Below, piece after piece: positions 6,368-9,912 of a stretch of 9,912 nt of DNA. The first letter of the stretch is position 1. Each line of letters opens with the position of its first letter. This DNA is from Nitrospinota bacterium (GTDB lineage Bacteria; Nitrospinota_A; JADGAW01). Where the stretch lies: positions 1 through 9,912 of the forward strand of contig JADGAW010000069.1 of the NCBI GenBank assembly GCA_015231815.1, given 5' to 3'. Position numbers and translations under genes: made by a program. Below the pieces are notes generated by a model. The model worked only from the letters and a program-made list of their open reading frames with translations, did not search any database and was not told the origin of the DNA.

Positions 6368-8887
6368 ATGAATAAATATAGTCAACAACTTAAAGCAATT
6401 GACCTCATAACGAAGGAAAACTTCAAAAGACTCAATACAACAAAGCATTTTGAAAATGTTGTTATTAAAGGCTTGCAGAAGATGGTCGAAGAAAAAGGTT
6501 CTTCCCCTAAGAAGAATATTGAGGCCTTGCTCAAAGTCTTTAAGAACTACTCTCAACTGGACAGTAATGCGAAAAAAGCACGTATTATTGAGGCTAAAAA
6601 TATTTTTTCGCAGGTTAGCGGCTTGCAGGAGTCAAGTGCAGACTTTACCGCTACTATGCCTCGTGAGGTTACTCTCAGGGAAACTCAGGCTGAATATTAC
6701 CGGGAAACTGATGCTGAAAATACTTCTGTTGCTCCGGTTGCCGAAGAAAAAACTGCTCTTCCAACCTACCCAAACAAGGAAGGTGACCCTCGCAGAATAT
6801 CTGTAACCTCACTTACAGGTGTTGGGAAACAAACTGCAATATTATTTGGTTTGCTGGGGATTGAAACACTCTATGATTTGCTCTCTTATCTTCCCTTTCG
6901 CTATGAAAACAGAGCGGAAATCAAAACAATCGAACAACTTGAGTTCAACCAGTACGAAACCTTCAAGGCAACCGTTGTGCGAACCGACATAAAACGAACA
7001 AAACGGGCATTTAAAACAATCATAGAAGTCACCCTCAAAGATGAAAAAGATTATTATTTGAAACTGATTTATTTCACCAATATGTCCAGTTACCTTGCTA
7101 AGAAATTTACCGAGGGTAAGGAGGTGATTGTTTTCGGTAAGGTTGAATACAACGGTTTTCAAAATGTCCGAACGGTAGTACATCCGGAAGTTGAGGAGGT
7201 TGAAGGAGAGGATGACCAGCATATTCATATTGGAAGAATTGTTCCCGTTTACAAACTTACGAAAAACCTTACCCAAAGGAAAATTCGTACCGTTATGTTT
7301 CATGCAGTAAGGGAGTTTGGAGCAGCTCTTCATGAAACCTTACCGGAACACATTGTGAGGGAAAACCGACTTCTCTCCAGAACTGTTGCATTTCATGAGG
7401 TGCATTTTCCAGAGGCAAAGGATGTTCTGAAACTTAATTTTGCTGATTCTCCAGCACATAAACGCTTGAAGTTTGAGGAAATGTTTCTTTTGCAATATGG
7501 TTTGTTGCAGAGAAAGAAAAATATTACCTACAAGCGGGGAAGAAACCTCGCATGTAGTGATTCTCTTTTAGAAGAAATTCGTAATAAGTTGGGATTTGAA
7601 CTTACCAACGCACAAAAAAGGGTCATTCATGAAATTCGCTCTGATATGGCTTCCGACTCCAGCATGAACCGTCTTTTACAGGGGGATGTTGGGTCGGGAA
7701 AGACGGCTGTAGCACTTCATGCTTTGGCTATTTGTTGCTCTAACGGATATCAGTCAGCAATGATGGCTCCAACGGAAATCCTAGCCTTTCAGCATTACAT
7801 AAATCTTCAGCCTCTTCTTGAGGAACTTGGCTACAACTCAATAATCCTCACCTCTGGTATTGCAAAAAAAGAAAAGGAGGAAATCTACCAAAAAATAAAC
7901 AACAAAGAAATTGATGTTGTTTTTGGAACCCACGCAATAATTCAAGATAAAGTTGAGTTTAAGGAACTTGGACTTGTAATCATTGATGAACAGCACAAAT
8001 TTGGAGTAAAGCAAAGGGTCACTCTTATGGAAAAGGGGAGCACTCCAGAACTTCTGGTCATGACCGCTACGCCAATTCCTCGTACATTAACCCTGACCCT
8101 TTTTGGCGATTTATCAGTGTCGGTTATTGACGAAATGCCCGCTAATAGAAAACCTGTTTTGACGGAACATTTCACCTCAAGTAAGAAAAAGAAGTCCTAC
8201 ACATTTATGAAAAGGGCAGTTGATGAAGGACGGCAGGGGTACATTCTTTTTCCTCTGGTAGAGGAATCGGAGCTTATTGATCTTCAGGCTGCCGAAAAAG
8301 CTTATGAGGAACTTCGGGATGGTTATTTTTCCGCCTATAAGGTCGGGTTGCTTCATGGCAGAATGAAAAATAAGGAAAAAGAGGAGGTTATGGGGGAATT
8401 TAAAAAGGGCAACCTTGATGTTTTGGTATCAACAACGGTTATTGAAGTTGGCGTGGATGTTCCGAACGCCTCGGTGATGATTATTGAACATGCCGAACGG
8501 TTTGGTCTTTCTCAGCTTCATCAGTTACGTGGAAGAGTAGGGCGTGGCAGTGCGCAGTCCTGGTGCTTTCTTATTTCCTATAAAGTTTCTCAGGACGGGA
8601 AAAAAAGAATTGAGGTGATGGTGGAGAGTAACGATGGTTTTTATATTGCGGAAAAAGACCTTGAAATCAGGGGGCCAGGAAATTTTTTAGGAACCCAGCA
8701 AACGGGATTACCTGATTTGAAATGGATAAATATTCTTCGTGACAAAAAAATAATAGACTATACCCGCAATAAAGCAGAAATCTTTTTTAACAAAAACCCT
8801 GACGTGGAATCAAGTGAACTCAGGAACTTTAAAAATGAACTGAAGGCCTGGTGGCACAACAAAAGTGAATTCCTCAACTCGGGGTAA
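6368..8887 (+). CDS. recG: ATP-dependent DNA helicase RecG with N-terminal extension
   Basis: An 839-residue superfamily 2 translocase that reverses stalled replication forks and migrates branched DNA (E. coli RecG has 693 residues). Residues from about 142 match the family: a helix-hairpin-helix-like start (SLTGVGKQTAILFGLLG), the wedge OB-fold domain, then the motor. Motor motifs are GDVGSGKT (439-446, Walker A), DEQH (540-543, Walker B), TATPIPRT (566-573), QLRGRVGRG (719-727) and RGPGNFLGTQQ (768-778). Residues 1-140 are extra: a helical, lysine-rich part (about 1-80), then an acidic, low-complexity linker. Longer RecGs such as the Thermotoga one (about 780) also carry an N-terminal extension. 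An in-frame TAA directly before the ATG bounds the start; there is no Shine-Dalgarno. The gene stands alone, divergent from bioF and convergent with the kinase gene. Identity is secure; the role of the extension is unknown. Confidence 0.96.
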   Translation: MNKYSQQLKAIDLITKENFKRLNTTKHFENVVIKGLQKMVEEKGSSPKKNIEALLKVFKNYSQLDSNAKKARIIEAKNIFSQVSGLQESSADFTATMPREVTLRETQAEYYRETDAENTSVAPVAEEKTALPTYPNKEGDPRRISVTSLTGVGKQTAILFGLLGIETLYDLLSYLPFRYENRAEIKTIEQLEFNQYETFKATVVRTDIKRTKRAFKTIIEVTLKDEKDYYLKLIYFTNMSSYLAKKFTEGKEVIVFGKVEYNGFQNVRTVVHPEVEEVEGEDDQHIHIGRIVPVYKLTKNLTQRKIRTVMFHAVREFGAALHETLPEHIVRENRLLSRTVAFHEVHFPEAKDVLKLNFADSPAHKRLKFEEMFLLQYGLLQRKKNITYKRGRNLACSDSLLEEIRNKLGFELTNAQKRVIHEIRSDMASDSSMNRLLQGDVGSGKTAVALHALAICCSNGYQSAMMAPTEILAFQHYINLQPLLEELGYNSIILTSGIAKKEKEEIYQKINNKEIDVVFGTHAIIQDKVEFKELGLVIIDEQHKFGVKQRVTLMEKGSTPELLVMTATPIPRTLTLTLFGDLSVSVIDEMPANRKPVLTEHFTSSKKKKSYTFMKRAVDEGRQGYILFPLVEESELIDLQAAEKAYEELRDGYFSAYKVGLLHGRMKNKEKEEVMGEFKKGNLDVLVSTTVIEVGVDVPNASVMIIEHAERFGLSQLHQLRGRVGRGSAQSWCFLISYKVSQDGKKRIEVMVESNDGFYIAEKDLEIRGPGNFLGTQQTGLPDLKWINILRDKKIIDYTRNKAEIFFNKNPDVESSELRNFKNELKAWWHNKSEFLNSG

Positions 8888-8911
8888 AAGTAAGGTTGGG
8901 TTTTTAAAACT

Positions 8912-8927
8912 CCCCTTGATAAAGGGG
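8912..8927 (-). terminator. GC-rich hairpin, REP-like; possible kinase terminator
   Basis: CCCCTT (8912-8917) pairs with AAGGGG (8922-8927) around a GATA loop. Read on the minus strand, about 80 nt past the kinase stop, the stem is followed by AGTTTTAAAAA, so it could terminate that gene. On the plus strand it is followed by a G-rich run with no T tract. The sequence resembles the CCCCTTTATCAAGGGG-type elements dispersed in many bacterial genomes, so it may instead be a repeat copy. Confidence 0.4.
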
Positions 8928-8952
8928 GTGGGGGATTAAAAGAAGCTTTTTG

Positions 8953-8994
8953 CCGATGATTTAACCATCAAACCGGTAATAGACTATTTTTTTT
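8953..8994 (+). terminator. Possible weak terminator of recG
   Basis: An imperfect stem (CCG 8953-8955 with CGG 8974-8976; TGAT 8957-8960 with ATCA 8967-8970) is followed by a run of eight T (8987-8994). The 10-nt gap between stem and T run and the poor stem make this a weak candidate. It lies 65-107 bp after the recG stop, the only T-rich plus-strand run in the spacer. Confidence 0.25.
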
Positions 8995-9006
8995 GAGAAG
9001 GAAAAG

Positions 9007-9912
9007 CTACTCACTTTTCAAAGGAATTGTGCAATGAATTGTTGTACCTTTTTGGGGAGCAGATGTAATTGTAAATTCTCCTTGCATCAGTTTTACCCGT
9101 TCCTCCATTCCAATAATTCCAATGCCTTCTGAACTCTTAATCACTGTAAACCCTTTTCCATCATCCTTAATGGTCATGATGAGAAAATTATCTTTTATTT
9201 CCAAATCAATTTGACTGTTTTTTGCCTTGGAATGTTTGAGGATGTTGAGAAGACTTTCCTGAATAATACGGTAGAGGTTAATTTGAATTTCGTTGGGAAT
9301 TTTGGTTTCATAGAGGGAAAAATTTAGCGTAAACTGAATGTCGGTTGTTGCCTTGATACTACCGGAAAGGTTTTTTACTGCTTCTTCGAGTCCTAGTTCG
9401 TCAAGGATTGGAGGACGCAGATTATGAGATATCTCTCGTACCTCCTGATAAGTTCTTAAGGTGATTTCTGAAAGAAATTTCATTGCTGGCTTAATGGACT
9501 CCTTTTTCGTATCGCTCACCTTGATAATTCTTTTTATTTCATTTACGATACTGAGGAGGTTTTGACCAATACTGTCGTGTAACTCCCGAGAAATTCGCTT
9601 TCTTTCTGTTTCCTGCGAATTAACCAATTCCTGTGAAAACTTCTCAAGCAGTATCTTATCTTCTTTTTGTTTGGTTATTTCGTAAAATCCACTCAACGAA
9701 ACCATCTCACCTTTGTAGGAAATAATTCTTGTTGAACCAACAACCCAAAAAAGTGTTCCATCAGCTTTTTTAGCATTAACCTCATAGTCTTCATAAAACC
9801 CTTTTTTTCTCATTTCAGCAACAATATTATCCCTTTGAGACCTGTCATGATAAAAATCATAGGTTTTTTTCTGCTGAATATCTTCATTTTTCAGACCTAC
9901 AAGATTGGTAAA
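9007..9912 (-). CDS. PAS sensor histidine kinase, HisKA_3/NarX-DegS type (partial, N-terminus outside window)
   Basis: Only the last 301 codons are visible; the frame stays open to the window edge. An ATG at 9813 is internal, because PAS sequence continues upstream of it (FTNLVGLKNEDIQQ at the edge). Visible residues about 1-80 are a PAS/PAC domain ending DGTLFWVVGS...GFYEITKQKE. A short coiled linker leads to the HisKA_3 dimerisation domain, ERKRISRELHDSIGQ, with phospho-acceptor His in codon 9577-9579. The HATPase domain shows the N box (QESLLNILKHS), the G1 box (DDGKGF) and the G2 box (GIGIIGMEERV), and ends near IPLKSE. It should autophosphorylate and pass phosphate to a NarL-type response regulator. 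No regulator is seen: the next gene downstream is the convergent recG. Whether membrane segments or more PAS domains precede is not visible; the visible part has none. Signal unknown. Confidence 0.92.
   Translation of the reverse strand, partial: FTNLVGLKNEDIQQKKTYDFYHDRSQRDNIVAEMRKKGFYEDYEVNAKKADGTLFWVVGSTRIISYKGEMVSLSGFYEITKQKEDKILLEKFSQELVNSQETERKRISRELHDSIGQNLLSIVNEIKRIIKVSDTKKESIKPAMKFLSEITLRTYQEVREISHNLRPPILDELGLEEAVKNLSGSIKATTDIQFTLNFSLYETKIPNEIQINLYRIIQESLLNILKHSKAKNSQIDLEIKDNFLIMTIKDDGKGFTVIKSSEGIGIIGMEERVKLMQGEFTITSAPQKGTTIHCTIPLKSE

Noticed and set aside
6842..7333. 163-residue minus-strand frame within recG
   Set aside because: It lies wholly inside the well-conserved RecG wedge region; its cysteine/phenylalanine-rich translation matches no family and is typical of an antisense shadow.
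9007..9813. Treating the kinase as a complete 268-residue gene starting at 9813
   Set aside because: The frame is open for all 33 codons upstream to the edge, and those codons read as PAS-domain sequence, so the gene is truncated by the window.

Overview
The window is AT-rich DNA from a Gram-negative bacterium. A tripartite-type RND efflux pump requires an inner and an outer membrane. No rRNA or other strong phylogenetic marker is present, so I do not name a phylum. Two clues bear on lineage. Four of the five visible start codons (marR, RND, bioF, recG) have no recognisable Shine-Dalgarno sequence, while the overlapping adaptor gene has a perfect one. The intergenic spaces also carry degenerate 7-bp and 8-bp tandem repeats.

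Layout. 1-212 is a control region with a good sigma70-like promoter and repeats that look like a MarR operator. 213-4929 is a three-gene operon: MarR-family repressor, periplasmic adaptor (membrane fusion protein) with signal peptide and TolC-docking motif, and a full-length RND inner-membrane transporter. No outer-membrane channel gene is present. 4935-6113 (minus) is bioF, convergent with the pump operon; a small hairpin lies at the junction. 6114-6367 is the divergent bioF/recG space, holding AT-rich palindromes, a GTGAAGA-type heptamer tract, and an octamer tract (consensus about TACCCATT) reaching almost to the recG start. 6368-8887 is recG with an extra N-terminal region of about 140 residues. 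8888-9006 is a convergent spacer with hairpins. 9007-9912 (minus) is the C-terminal part of a PAS sensor histidine kinase of the HisKA_3 (NarX/DegS-like) type, whose N-terminus lies outside the window.

How the genes relate. The first three form one regulated export system: the repressor probably senses a ligand, releases the shared promoter, and adaptor plus transporter then pump substrate out through a TolC-like channel encoded elsewhere. bioF (biotin synthesis), recG (replication-fork and recombination repair) and the kinase (signal transduction) look like independent single-gene units. I see no mobile element, CRISPR array, RNA gene or clearly novel system. The features most worth a second look are the two classes of short tandem repeats, the marR control region, the altered proton-relay residues of the transporter, and the RecG extension.
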